A stretch of DNA of 64,000 nt. It comes from Tsukamurella sp. TY48. GTDB lineage: Bacteria > Actinomycetota > Actinomycetes > Mycobacteriales > Mycobacteriaceae. The notes under the pieces were generated by a model that saw only the letters and a program-made list of their open reading frames with translations, was not told where the DNA came from and searched no databases. The position numbers were made by a program, and so were the translations under genes. Where the stretch lies: NCBI RefSeq assembly GCF_019656655.1, contig NZ_BPMV01000001.1, positions 2,976,001 through 3,040,000 of the forward strand, written 5' to 3'. Positions 27,064-34,331 of the stretch are shown in pieces (position 1 is the stretch's first letter; each line of letters opens with the position of its first letter).

Positions 27064-28014
27064 ATGACTTCTGGCAAGCGCGTCCTGTTGGCCGAGCCGC
27101 GCGGCTACTGTGCCGGCGTCGATCGAGCGGTCGAGACGGTCGAGAAGGCCCTCGAGAAGCACGGCGCCCCGGTGTACGTGCGCAAGGAGATCGTGCACAA
27201 CCGGCACGTCGTGGAGACGCTGCAGGACAAGGGCGTGATCTTCGTCGACGAGACCGACGAGGTGCCCGAGGGCTCGCTCCTGGTGTTCTCGGCGCACGGC
27301 GTCTCGCCGGCGGTCCACGAGGGCGCCGCGCAGCGCAGCCTGCGCACCATCGACGCCACCTGCCCGCTGGTCACCAAGGTGCACCAGGAGGCCAAGCGGT
27401 TCGCGCGCGATGACTTCGACATCCTGCTCATCGGCCACGAGGGGCACGAAGAGGTCGAGGGCACCGCGGGTGAGGCGCCGCAGCACGTGCAGCTCGTGGA
27501 CGGTCCGGACGCGGTCGACAACGTCACCGTCCGCGACGAGGACAAGATCGTCTGGCTCTCGCAGACCACGCTCTCGGTGGACGAGACGATGGAGACGGTG
27601 CGCCGCCTCCGCGAAAAGTTCCCCAAGCTGCAGGATCCGCCCAGCGACGACATCTGCTACGCCACCCAGAACCGTCAGGTGGCGGTCAAGGCCATGGCTC
27701 CCGAGTGCGATCTGGTGATCGTGGTGGGCTCGCGGAACTCGTCGAACTCGGTGCGGCTGGTCGAGGTCGCGCTGCAGGCCGGCGCCCGCGCCGCACACCT
27801 GATCGACTTCGCCCGGGAGATCGATCCGGCGTGGTTGGACGGCGTGCAGACGGTGGGCATCACCTCGGGCGCCTCGGTGCCGGAGATCCTGGTCAAGGGC
27901 GTGGTCGAGTACCTCGCGGACGAGGGCTTCGGCCAGGTCGAGACGGTGACCACCGCCAACGAGACGCTGGTCTTCGCGCTGCCGCGCGAGCTGCGTCCGC
28001 GCGCCAAGGCCTGA
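27064..28014 (+). CDS. ispH: 4-hydroxy-3-methylbut-2-enyl diphosphate reductase
   Basis: The final enzyme of the MEP pathway, a [4Fe-4S] protein producing isopentenyl and dimethylallyl diphosphate. The three cluster cysteines are present in [13 protein letters not shown] (residue 17), IDATCPLV (about residue 101) and [11 protein letters not shown] (about 198). [14 protein letters not shown] and [12 protein letters not shown] complete the family pattern over 316 residues. It supplies substrate to the cis-prenyltransferase at 7392. The start is ATG 27064 by leaderless -10 box. Corresponds to lytB2 (Rv1110). Confidence 0.98.
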   Translation: MTSGKRVLLAEPRGYCAGVDRAVETVEKALEKHGAPVYVRKEIVHNRHVVETLQDKGVIFVDETDEVPEGSLLVFSAHGVSPAVHEGAAQRSLRTIDATCPLVTKVHQEAKRFARDDFDILLIGHEGHEEVEGTAGEAPQHVQLVDGPDAVDNVTVRDEDKIVWLSQTTLSVDETMETVRRLREKFPKLQDPPSDDICYATQNRQVAVKAMAPECDLVIVVGSRNSSNSVRLVEVALQAGARAAHLIDFAREIDPAWLDGVQTVGITSGASVPEILVKGVVEYLADEGFGQVETVTTANETLVFALPRELRPRAKA

Positions 28015-28041
28015 CCCGTATCCGCGATCGCGGACATGCAA

Positions 28042-28047
28042 TATAGT
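28042..28047 (+). promoter_or_regulatory. Leaderless -10 box of the mini DivIVA gene
   Basis: TATAGT, near consensus, ends seven bases before ATG 28055. Confidence 0.65.
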
Positions 28048-28054
28048 TGATCGT

Positions 28055-28216
28055 ATGAATCCTCTGACGCCGGACGAGGTCCGCGGGGTCGCCTTCAGCA
28101 AGCCGCCGATCGGAAAACGCGGCTACAACGAGGACCAGGTCGACGCTTTCCTCGATCGGGTCGAGGAGTCCCTCCGGGAGTTGCACGCGCGGCTCGCGCG
28201 CTACGAGGGCCGTTAG
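28055..28216 (+). CDS. Small DivIVA-domain protein
   Basis: A 53-residue protein consisting of little more than one DivIVA N-terminal domain: [13 protein letters not shown] is followed by [23 protein letters not shown] and a short charged helix. This matches the membrane-curvature-sensing head of Wag31/DivIVA, the polar-growth scaffold, but lacks the long coiled coil. It is easily missed because of its size. A TATAGT box seven bases upstream and codon usage like its neighbours support expression. It may bind polar membranes or modulate Wag31 assembly; this is inference. Its last codons form one arm of a terminator hairpin. Confidence 0.85.
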   Translation: MNPLTPDEVRGVAFSKPPIGKRGYNEDQVDAFLDRVEESLRELHARLARYEGR

Positions 28217-28228
28217 CGCCCCTCGTAG
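28201..28228. terminator. Hairpin between convergent mini divIVA and DUF6542 genes
   Basis: CTACGAGGG (28201-28209) and CCCTCGTAG (28220-28228) form a 9-bp stem with a 10-base loop, overlapping the end of the small gene and facing the DUF6542 stop. It can serve both strands. Confidence 0.55.
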
Positions 28229-28237
28229 GCTCGGTCG

Positions 28238-29710
28238 TCAGTCCTTGTAGCGGTGCCGGCGGATCTGCCGCGGCACCGAACCCGACGAGCCGTCGTCCTC
28301 GAAATCGGCCCGGTAATCCGTCTCCACCGGCTTCTCGTCCTGCACCGGCCGGTACCGCGGCGCGCGGTAGTGCTCGTACTTCCCCGGCAGCGACGGCGCA
28401 TCCTGACCGCGGCGACCCGGACGATCGGCGTCCCGCGACAGGCTCGGCAGATCGGGCTGGGCGGCGCGGCCACCGGACACCCGGGGCAGCGACGCGTAAT
28501 CGTCGCGCGGGAGCCGGGGGCGTTCGCGCTCGGCGCGCGGCTTCGACGGCGGTTCGACATCGCGGGCCCGATCGAGATCGCGGGCCTCACGGCGGTAGTC
28601 GCGCGATTCCGGCCGGGGGATGGCGCGCCGAGGCCCGGACTGCGGCTCGCGGGCGGCGACCGCATCGCGACCGGCGTCACGGAACCGGGGCGGACGGGGC
28701 GCATCCCGCTGCACGCGGCGCGGCGCTTCCCGCGGCTCCCGCACATCACGCTCGCGCAGCGGATCCCTGCGGGCGACCAGCGGACCGTCGGTGAGCGGCC
28801 GCGGCCGGGGCTGACGCCCGGAATCGGTGCGGCGGTCCTCGGCGTCGGGACGAGCGACCGGGGGACGCGGCGGCAGCACGGAGTCGGGCCGCACCACACG
28901 GTTGCGCTGGGTGGACGGTGCCGCGGGCTCCTCGCGTCGCGGCGTCGCGCGCGGCGGCACCGGATCGACGGCGTCCCGGGCGGGACGGCGCGCGGAGCGC
29001 GGCGCCGACGAGGCGGCCCGCGACTGGTGGCGCTCGGTGCGGCCGGCGGTGCCACCGGGGGCGGCCAGCGCGGCCGCGGGAGCCGTCGCGGCGGCAGGCG
29101 TGCGGAACCGGGCGAACGCGGCGCGCAGCCGCTCACCCAGCGGCAGTCCGGTCGATTCGGGTGTGCGGTCGTCGCCGCGCTTGGCCGCGGTGCCCGTGGC
29201 GCCCGCCGCCTTCGCGCCGGCTTTGGCCGTGGTCCGTCCGGTACTCGGCTGGCTGCTGCGCTGCGCGGTCCGGGCGGCGGCGGTGAGGCGCCGGTACAGC
29301 ACGAGCCGCGCCGCGCCGATGGCCACGACGACCACGGTGATCCAGAACATCCAGGGGAACAGCGAGACCAGCGGGAACATCACCTCGGTGAGGATCTTGC
29401 TGGTGCTGCGCGGTTCGGGCATCGCGAACCAGCGGTACGCGGGGATCGCAGTGGCGATCACCAGCGGCGGCTGGACCATCGCGGTGAACAGCGAGCGGTT
29501 GCGCACGGCGAGCACAGCGAGCACCGCGCCCACGGCGATCGACAGCACGCCGGCATTGCTTCCCGCGAACCGGTCGGACACGAGTGGTCCCACGGCGGTG
29601 AACGCGAGCAGGGTCAGGATCGCGCCCCACCAGGGCAGTCCGGGCACGGTTGCGAGCACGGACCGCTCGTCTACCGGTACCTGGGAGCGAGACGGGGGGA
29701 ACTTCGACAC
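28238..29710 (-). CDS. DUF6542 membrane protein with long arginine-rich tail
   Basis: A 490-residue protein. Residues 10-150 contain four hydrophobic segments (LPWWGAILTLLAFTAVGPLV, then GVLSIAVGAVLAVLAV, PPLVIATAIPAY, and WMFWITVVVVAIGAARLVLY) that define DUF6542. The remaining two thirds is a highly basic, Pro/Arg/Asp-rich disordered tail ending in RHRYKD. It is equivalent in position to Rv1111c, beside ispH. Its function is unknown; the tail could bind nucleic acid or partner proteins at the membrane. The start is GTG 29710, just before VSKFPPSRSQVPVDERSV; a longer frame is possible. Confidence 0.8.
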   Translation of the reverse strand: MSKFPPSRSQVPVDERSVLATVPGLPWWGAILTLLAFTAVGPLVSDRFAGSNAGVLSIAVGAVLAVLAVRNRSLFTAMVQPPLVIATAIPAYRWFAMPEPRSTSKILTEVMFPLVSLFPWMFWITVVVVAIGAARLVLYRRLTAAARTAQRSSQPSTGRTTAKAGAKAAGATGTAAKRGDDRTPESTGLPLGERLRAAFARFRTPAAATAPAAALAAPGGTAGRTERHQSRAASSAPRSARRPARDAVDPVPPRATPRREEPAAPSTQRNRVVRPDSVLPPRPPVARPDAEDRRTDSGRQPRPRPLTDGPLVARRDPLRERDVREPREAPRRVQRDAPRPPRFRDAGRDAVAAREPQSGPRRAIPRPESRDYRREARDLDRARDVEPPSKPRAERERPRLPRDDYASLPRVSGGRAAQPDLPSLSRDADRPGRRGQDAPSLPGKYEHYRAPRYRPVQDEKPVETDYRADFEDDGSSGSVPRQIRRHRYKD

Positions 29711-29726
29711 AAGAGAACCGTACCGG

Positions 29727-30815
29727 CTACAGCTGTGAGATCCGAGAATGTGCACCGTGGGGAACCGCGCGCGGCGCAGCGTCGAGCCCCGGATGGTCGT
29801 CGCGCGCACCGTCGGGCATCGAGGCCAGGTCGGCCAGCCGCCGCGCGGTGACGCCCACCCGCGCGTTGTACGAGCCGACGGTGGTGTTGAAGGCGTCGAC
29901 GGCCCTGGTCAGCGCGGATCCGAGCGACGAGAAGTGATTGTTGAGCACGTCGAGCCGTTCGCTGAGTTCGCGGCCCAGGGCGTGGATGCGTTCGGCGTCT
30001 TCACCGAGGGCGTGCTGCCGCCAGGCCAGGGCCACCGCGCGCAGCATTGCGATCAGGGTGGTGGGTGTGGCGAGCACCACATTGCGGTCCAGGGCGAATT
30101 CGAGCAGATCGGGGTCGGCCTGCAGTGCGGCGTCGAGGAAGGCCTCGGCAGGCACGAACATCACCACCAGCTCCGGTGAGCCGATGGCGTCCCAGTACCG
30201 CTTCCCCGACAACTGCACCACGTGCGAGCGGAACCGGCGGGCGTGATCGGCGAGCAGCGCGGGGTGCTCGGACGGCGGCGCCTCGAGCACCTGCAGGTAG
30301 GCGTCCAGCGGAACCTTCGCATCGACCACCAGGTCGCGGCCGCCCGCCAGGTGCACCACCAGGTCGGGACGCACCCGTTCCCCGCCCACGGCGCCGGCCA
30401 CCTGGGTGGAGAAATCGCAGTGCCGGCTCAGCCCGGCGAGCTCCACGACCCGTTCGAGCTGCAGCTCGCCCCAGCGCCCGCGCACCGTGGAGGACTTCAT
30501 CGCCGAGCGCAGGGTGGCGGTCTCGGCGCGCAGCGCCTCGCTGGTGCGGGCCACGGTGCCGATCTGCTCTCGCAGGCCGGCGAAGGCGGCGACGCGGCTG
30601 CGCTCGGCCACGGCGAACTCGTGGCCGAGCGCGTCGAGCGTCTGCCGGAGCGGGGCGAGCAGCACGCCCACCGGGCCCGCGAGCGCCTCGGGCGAGGCCG
30701 ACGGGCCGCCCGCCCCCGGTGCGGTACGGGCCGGCAGGTAGCGGGCGAGGATCACTCCGGCGGCCAGGCCGACCAGCAGCGCGAGGATCGCGACGAGCAG
30801 GCAGGTGAGGTCCAT
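29727..30815 (-). CDS. rmuC: DNA recombination protein RmuC
   Basis: A 362-residue protein of the RmuC family, thought to limit inversion between repeats through a nuclease-like domain. The N-terminal membrane anchor is DLTCLLVAILALLVGLAAGVILA. A coiled-coil region follows, then the conserved core with VRGRWGELQLERVVELAGL, RPDLVVHLAGGRDLVVDAKVPLDAYL and a late SPELVVMFVPAEAFLDAAL. The start ATG 30815 is well placed for the anchor. It is separated from the DUF6542 gene by 16 bases on the same strand and may be co-transcribed with it. Confidence 0.93.
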   Translation of the reverse strand: MDLTCLLVAILALLVGLAAGVILARYLPARTAPGAGGPSASPEALAGPVGVLLAPLRQTLDALGHEFAVAERSRVAAFAGLREQIGTVARTSEALRAETATLRSAMKSSTVRGRWGELQLERVVELAGLSRHCDFSTQVAGAVGGERVRPDLVVHLAGGRDLVVDAKVPLDAYLQVLEAPPSEHPALLADHARRFRSHVVQLSGKRYWDAIGSPELVVMFVPAEAFLDAALQADPDLLEFALDRNVVLATPTTLIAMLRAVALAWRQHALGEDAERIHALGRELSERLDVLNNHFSSLGSALTRAVDAFNTTVGSYNARVGVTARRLADLASMPDGARDDHPGLDAAPRAVPHGAHSRISQL

Positions 30816-30851
30816 GGCGCCAGCATGGCCGACCCGACTGACAAGTTCGGG

Positions 30852-32093
30852 TCAGTCCGCCTTGGCGGCGGGGCCGGCGGGGTCGAGGTCCGCGTCCGCG
30901 GCGGGCTCGGACAGTCGCAGCTTGGCGAGCATCCGGTCCTTGAAGCCCGGCTTCGCCGGCGCCTCGGGCTCCGGTGGCGGTGTCTCGCCGGTCTTGTCGT
31001 CCACCAGCTCGCCGAGGTAGCGGAACAGCACGGCGAGTGCGGCGGCCACCGGCACGGCGAGGAAGGCGCCGATGATGCCGAACTGGGTGCCGCCGAAGGC
31101 GATCGCCAGCAGCACCACCACGGGGTGCAGGTTCATCGACCGCGACTGCAGCATCGGGGAGAGCACGTTGCCCTCCAACTGCTGCACCGCGATCACCACG
31201 AGCAGCACCAGCAGCGCGGTGGTGAAGCCGTTGGTCACCAGCGCCACCACCACGGCCAGGGCGCCGGCCACGAAGGCACCGACGATCGGGATGAACCCGC
31301 CGAGGAAGGTGATCACCGCGAGGGCGTAGGCCAGCGGCACGTCGAGGATCACCAGGCCGAGGCCGATGAACACGGCGTCGATGAGGCTCACCAGTGCCTG
31401 CGTGCGGATGAACCCGCCGAGAGTGGTCCAGATGCGGCTGAGCAGCTCCACGAGGTGATCGCCGACCGGGGTGCCCGAGTGGCGGCGCATCCACGGCAGG
31501 AACTTGTCGCCGTCCTTGAGGAAGAAGAAGGTGAGCATCGCCACCATCACCACGGCCACCACCACGGAGCCCGCGGCGCTCACACCGGTGAAGACGCCCG
31601 AGGCGATCGACTCGGCGCTCGACTGCAGCTTCTGCGTGATGGAGGTGACGAACTTGCTGATCTGCTCGTCCTGCAGGTTCAGCGGCGGGCCCTGGACCCA
31701 CTCCTGGATCTTGCGCACGCCGGCCACGGCGCTGTCGGCGATCTGCTGCGACTGGCTGGTGATCGACGGTGCGATCGCGCCGATGACCCCGCCCAGCAGG
31801 GCGAGCGCCAGCAGGAGCACCGTGGCGGTGGCCACCGCCGGTGGAAAGCCGCGGTCGCGCAGCCAGCGCACCGGCGGCCACAGCACGGTGCACAGCAGCA
31901 CGGCCAGCATCACCGGGAGCAGGATCGACCAGAATTCGCCGATCACCCACACCACCACGTACAGCATCGCGGCCACCGCGACGATGCGGATGCTCCACGA
32001 CGCCAGCCAGCGGCCCGCATCGCCGTACACCTCGCTGCGGGTCGGTTTGGCCGCCGATGGGGTGGGGGAGTCGCCCTCGCTGTTTTCGCTCAC
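30852..32093 (-). CDS. AI-2E family transporter (PerM-like)
   Basis: A 413-residue multi-spanning membrane protein of the AI-2E/PerM family. About eight hydrophobic segments are present, including WSILLPVMLAVLLCTVLWPPVRWL near the N-terminus and the signature block VSLIDAVFIGLGLVILDVPLAYALAVITFLGGFIPIVGAFVAGALA. LEGNVLSPMLQSRSMNLHPVVVLLAIAFGG follows. Members export small signals or act as Na+/H+ antiporters; the role here is open. GTG 32093 overlaps the ogt stop by four bases, which ties this transporter to the alkylation-repair operon. Confidence 0.9.
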   Translation of the reverse strand: MSENSEGDSPTPSAAKPTRSEVYGDAGRWLASWSIRIVAVAAMLYVVVWVIGEFWSILLPVMLAVLLCTVLWPPVRWLRDRGFPPAVATATVLLLALALLGGVIGAIAPSITSQSQQIADSAVAGVRKIQEWVQGPPLNLQDEQISKFVTSITQKLQSSAESIASGVFTGVSAAGSVVVAVVMVAMLTFFFLKDGDKFLPWMRRHSGTPVGDHLVELLSRIWTTLGGFIRTQALVSLIDAVFIGLGLVILDVPLAYALAVITFLGGFIPIVGAFVAGALAVVVALVTNGFTTALLVLLVVIAVQQLEGNVLSPMLQSRSMNLHPVVVLLAIAFGGTQFGIIGAFLAVPVAAALAVLFRYLGELVDDKTGETPPPEPEAPAKPGFKDRMLAKLRLSEPAADADLDPAGPAAKAD

Positions 32094-32599
32094 GCTGCGA
32101 TCGTAAGTGCCTCGTGGCCGAGCAGCCATTCCTTGACGGTGAGTCCCCACCGGAATCCGCCGAGCGTGCCGTCGGTGCGCAGCACGCGGTGGCACGGGAC
32201 GAACAGTGCGGCGGCGTTCCGGGCGCAGGCCATTCCGGCTGCTCGCACCGCTGCCGGGCGGCCGGACAGTTCGGCGTACTCGGTGTAGGTCACCGGCTCG
32301 CCGGGCTTCACGGTGCGCAGCACCTGCCACGCGTGATCGATGAATTCGCCCGACCGCTGCCGGACGGGGACGGCGTCGATCGCCGTCACATCGCCGGCGT
32401 GGAAGGCGCGCACGGCGGCGGTCACCGCGCCCAGCTCGCTCCGTGGTTCGACGGTGCGCGGGCGCAGCGAGGTGTGGATCAGCGGCACGAGGTCCGCGGT
32501 GTCGGCGGTCCATCCCGAGGCGAGCACGGCCCCGTCGGCGTCGACGACGGCGGTGAACGGCCCGACGGGGGTGTCGAGGGTGGTGCTGTAGGTGGTCAT
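32090..32599 (-). CDS. ogt: Methylated-DNA--[protein]-cysteine S-methyltransferase
   Basis: A 169-residue suicide repair protein that removes methyl groups from O6-methylguanine onto its active-site Cys, in the motif LFVPCHRVLRTDGTLGGFRWGL (Cys about residue 137). The DNA-binding helix, YTEYAELSGRPAAVRAAGMACARN, is complete. ATG 32599 overlaps the alkA/ada stop by four bases. Together they form an adaptive-response operon against methylating agents. Confidence 0.96.
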   Translation of the reverse strand: MTTYSTTLDTPVGPFTAVVDADGAVLASGWTADTADLVPLIHTSLRPRTVEPRSELGAVTAAVRAFHAGDVTAIDAVPVRQRSGEFIDHAWQVLRTVKPGEPVTYTEYAELSGRPAAVRAAGMACARNAAALFVPCHRVLRTDGTLGGFRWGLTVKEWLLGHEALTIAA

Positions 32600-34062
32600 G
32601 GTGCCTTCCGGTCCGAGGTGGTCAGTGCGTGGTTCCACAGGTGCAGCGAGACGTAGCTGCCCCACGGGCTCCAGTGGTTCGCGGTGATGTCGAGGTCGAG
32701 CCCGGTGGCGCCCTTGGCGACCACCAGGTCGGAGGCGAGCAGGGTGTCGGGATCGGCCAGCAGGCGCATGGCCACGTAGTCGGCGGTCCACGGGCCGACG
32801 CCCTTGAGGCGGAGCAGGGCCTCGCGGGCGTCGGACCGGGTCATGCCGGGATGCAGCACGAGTCGGCCCTCGGCGAGCTCCGCGGCGGCGGAGCGGATCG
32901 CCGTGACCCGCGCCGCCGGACCGGTGAGCACCTCGCCGCCGCGGTCCGCGACCACGGCGGCGGCCGGGAAGGCGTGGGTCACGCGGGCCTCGGGATCGTC
33001 GACCTCCGCGCCGAGGGCCCGCACCAGCCGGGCCTGGTGCGTCGCGGCGGCGGCGATCGAGATCTGCTGCCCGATCATGGTGCGCAGCAGCAGTTCCGCG
33101 GGGTCGACGCACCCGAACAGGCGGATTCCGGGGGTGGCCCGGACGAGCGGGGCGAGGTGTGGATCCGCCGCGAGGGCGTCGTCGACGGCGATCGGATCGG
33201 CGTCGAGATCGAGGAGGTGCCGCAGCCGCGTGACCGCGACCGACAGGTCGCTCATCGCGGCCAGCGAGAGCGTCGCGCGGATGAATCCTTCTGTAACGGT
33301 GGACAGGTCGACGGTGGCGATCCCGTCACCGCCCGGCAGGCTGAGCACCCGGGTGAAGCGGTCACCGTCGAGGTGCTCGAGTCCGGTCACCGCGTGCGCG
33401 CCGAGGAACCACCGCACCCATCCGGTGGCGTACGGGCCGCGCAGCGCCAGTCGCAGGCTCAGGGTTCCGGTGGCCGACGGTGCGCCGCGGCCGGAGGAGC
33501 GCAGTTCCGACGGGGTGCGGGCGAAGACCTCGCGGATGGTGTCGTTGAACTGTCGGATCGAGGAGAACCCGGCGGCGAAGGCGATGTCGGAGAAGGGCAT
33601 CGACGAGCTCTGGATGAGGATGCGAGCGGTGGTGGCGCGGTGCGCCCGGGCCAGTGCGAGCGGGCCGGCGCCGAGTTCGGCGGTGAGCACCCGGGTGAGC
33701 TGGCGGGGGCTGTAGCCGAGCCGTTCGGCGAGGCCGGGGACGCCCGCGCGGTCGACGGTGCCGTCGGAGATCAGGCGCATGGCGCGGGCCGCGAGATCGG
33801 ATTCGAGGTTCCAGCGCGGCGAGCCGGGAACGGCGTCGGGCAGGCACCGCCGGCAGGCGCGGTAGCCCTCCGACTGCGCGGCGGCGGCGGTCAGGTGGAA
33901 GCTGACGTTCTCCCGTTTCGGCGTGGTCGCCGGACAGGACGGCCGGCAGTAGATGCCGGTGGTGGCGACGGCCGTGTAGAACTGGCCGTCGAACCGGGCG
34001 TCCCGGCCGGCGATCGCCCGGTAGCACCGGTCGAAGTCGAGGTGGATCGAGCTGGTGGTCAC
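32596..34062 (-). CDS. alkA: Ada-AlkA fusion: DNA-3-methyladenine glycosylase II with Ada regulatory domain
   Basis: A 488-residue fusion. The N-terminal Ada-like Zn domain (FDRCYRAIAGRDARFDGQFYTAVATTGIYCRPSCPATTPK) carries the four Cys that bind zinc and accept methyl from DNA phosphotriesters. An AraC-type HTH region (LAERLGYSPRQLTRVL, then FSDIAFAAGFSSIRQFNDTIREVF) binds DNA. The C-terminal AlkA glycosylase contains the helix-hairpin-helix LLRLKGVGPWTADYVAMRLL and catalytic Asp in LLASDLVV. The protein likely senses methyl damage, activates its own operon, and excises N3-methyl purines. GTG 34062 is the start. Confidence 0.95.
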   Translation of the reverse strand: MTTSSIHLDFDRCYRAIAGRDARFDGQFYTAVATTGIYCRPSCPATTPKRENVSFHLTAAAAQSEGYRACRRCLPDAVPGSPRWNLESDLAARAMRLISDGTVDRAGVPGLAERLGYSPRQLTRVLTAELGAGPLALARAHRATTARILIQSSSMPFSDIAFAAGFSSIRQFNDTIREVFARTPSELRSSGRGAPSATGTLSLRLALRGPYATGWVRWFLGAHAVTGLEHLDGDRFTRVLSLPGGDGIATVDLSTVTEGFIRATLSLAAMSDLSVAVTRLRHLLDLDADPIAVDDALAADPHLAPLVRATPGIRLFGCVDPAELLLRTMIGQQISIAAAATHQARLVRALGAEVDDPEARVTHAFPAAAVVADRGGEVLTGPAARVTAIRSAAAELAEGRLVLHPGMTRSDAREALLRLKGVGPWTADYVAMRLLADPDTLLASDLVVAKGATGLDLDITANHWSPWGSYVSLHLWNHALTTSDRKAP

Positions 34063-34130
34063 GGCTTCGACTCTGGCACCCCACCGGACCGTGCGCTAGC
34101 GGGTTTCGGACACCACCGTGATGTGCCTGC

Positions 34131-34331
34131 TCAGCAGCAGCGCGCGGTCACCGTCGCACCGTCGTGCCGGGCCTTCCAGTACTCCCGTTCGGTCATCACG
34201 GGTTCCCCGGGATGCGTCGCCCGACGGTGCGCGAGGTACCGCTGGTAGTGGTTGTCGCCCATCACGGACGCCACGTACCAGCGGACGGCCTTCAGTGCCC
34301 GGAGGATCGGGCCACTCCCTGTGCGTCCCAC
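34131..34331 (-). CDS. YbdD/YjiX family small protein
   Basis: A 66-residue protein of the YbdD (DUF466) family, which accompanies CstA/BtsT pyruvate or peptide transporters. The signature MGDNHYQRYLAHRRATHPGEPVMTEREYWKARHD and the C-terminal ARCC are clear. I chose GTG 34331, which has GGGAGG about ten bases upstream and gives the E. coli length. It overlaps the cstA 3' end by 40 bases in another frame of the same strand, so translation is probably coupled. Confidence 0.85.
   Translation of the reverse strand: MGRTGSGPILRALKAVRWYVASVMGDNHYQRYLAHRRATHPGEPVMTEREYWKARHDGATVTARCC

Noticed and set aside
28021-28034. Palindrome TCCGCGATCGCGGA after ispH as a regulatory site
   Set aside because: It has no loop or T run and resembles the many CG-rich self-complementary words in this genome; the evidence is too weak to call a site.
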